Source: an uncultured Lachnospiraceae bacterium (GTDB taxonomy: Bacteria; Bacillota_A; Clostridia; Lachnospirales; Lachnospiraceae). Taken from it: a stretch of DNA of 6,001 nt. The notes under the pieces were generated by a model. It did no database searches, was not told the DNA's origin, and was given only the letters and a program-made list of their open reading frames with translations. Made by a program: the position numbers and the translations under genes. Below are positions 5,719-6,001 of this stretch, piece by piece. The first letter of the stretch is position 1, and the number at the start of each line of letters is the position of its first letter. Location of the stretch: assembly GCA_946410365.1 (NCBI GenBank), contig CAMKAA010000072.1:1-6001 (forward strand), read 5' to 3'.

Positions 5719-6001
5719 TAAGATCCTTTATCTGGAATGCGGAACAGGAATCAGCGGCGACATGGCTGTGGCCGCGATGCTCGATCTGGGGGCGGATCAG
5801 GAGAAACTCCTGAAGGTCCTGGAGGGGATTCCCGGACATGGTTTCAAAGTGCAGATCAGCAGAGTGAAGAAAGCGGGAATAGACTGCTGTGACTTCAATG
5901 TGATCCTCGATGAGGAGCACGACGGACACGATCACGATATGGAATACCTGTACGGACACCTCGAAGAGGAGAGCGGGCACGCTGACCACACGCACAGCCA
6001 T
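5705..6001 (+). CDS. larC: Nickel insertion protein LarC, 3'-truncated by window edge
   Basis: LarC is the CTP-dependent cyclometallase that inserts nickel into the sulfur-bearing pincer precursor, completing the cofactor. The first 99 codons are visible. They begin with the LarC signature: the YLECGTGISGDMAVAAMLDLG block (residues 9-29) matches the family pattern YLDxxxGISGDM. The VKKAGIDCCDFNV stretch follows. Residues 72-99 then form a His-rich segment with eight His (72, 75, 77, 85, 92, 95, 97, 99), the expected nickel-handling loop, which runs off the window. The start overlaps larB by 14 nt and has its own ribosome binding site. In Lactobacillus plantarum, full-length LarC needs a programmed frameshift between two ORFs; the region that would show this lies beyond base 6001. 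Confidence 0.9.
   Translation, partial: MQNSDKILYLECGTGISGDMAVAAMLDLGADQEKLLKVLEGIPGHGFKVQISRVKKAGIDCCDFNVILDEEHDGHDHDMEYLYGHLEEESGHADHTHSH

Noticed and set aside
1..6001. Mobile element, CRISPR array, defence or toxin-antitoxin system, tRNA or rRNA
   Set aside because: No transposase, integrase, regularly spaced repeats, attachment-site pair or RNA-gene-like sequence was seen, and base composition looks even across the coding regions.

Overview
The window is a gene-dense piece of a bacterial chromosome. All supported genes lie on the + strand, gaps are short, and several genes overlap. The moderately GC-rich coding sequence, strong GGAGG-type ribosome binding sites, a low-GC intergenic region and the particular protein types (a short ACT-domain SerA, a DUF2974 hydrolase, LarB/LarC) suggest a Firmicute, most likely a Clostridia/Lachnospiraceae-like gut anaerobe. 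That placement is inference from protein style, not a database match.

Layout: (1) 1-837 is the 3' part of a D-3-phosphoglycerate dehydrogenase gene (serA), with Rossmann domain and C-terminal ACT domain; its start lies upstream of the window. (2) 838-1038 is the only sizeable non-coding gap. It holds a long hairpin terminator (852-907) that closes serA, followed by about 130 nt that probably carry the next promoter and include one small inverted repeat. (3) 1039-4035 is a tight run of three genes: a DUF2974 alpha/beta-hydrolase-like protein, a CoA-pyrophosphatase-type Nudix hydrolase (29-nt overlap) and an RluA-family pseudouridine synthase (ATGA overlap). (4) After 42 nt that contain a perfect TATAAT, 4078-6001 carries a NagD-like HAD-IIA phosphatase, larB, and the first 99 codons of larC, which runs off the window end.

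Functionally this is mainly housekeeping and small-molecule metabolism: serine synthesis, nucleotide/cofactor clean-up, RNA modification and a phosphatase. The most distinctive part is the right end. LarB carboxylates and hydrolyses nicotinic acid adenine dinucleotide, and LarC inserts nickel, in building the nickel-pincer nucleotide cofactor of lactate racemase and related LarA enzymes. The window shows neither larE nor larA, so the client enzyme is unknown from here. I see no mobile element, CRISPR array, tRNA, rRNA or convincing new defence system. The observations worth a second look are a missing canonical catalytic glutamate in SerA, the uncharacterised serine-hydrolase-like DUF2974 protein at the head of the run, and a HAD phosphatase placed directly before the lar genes.
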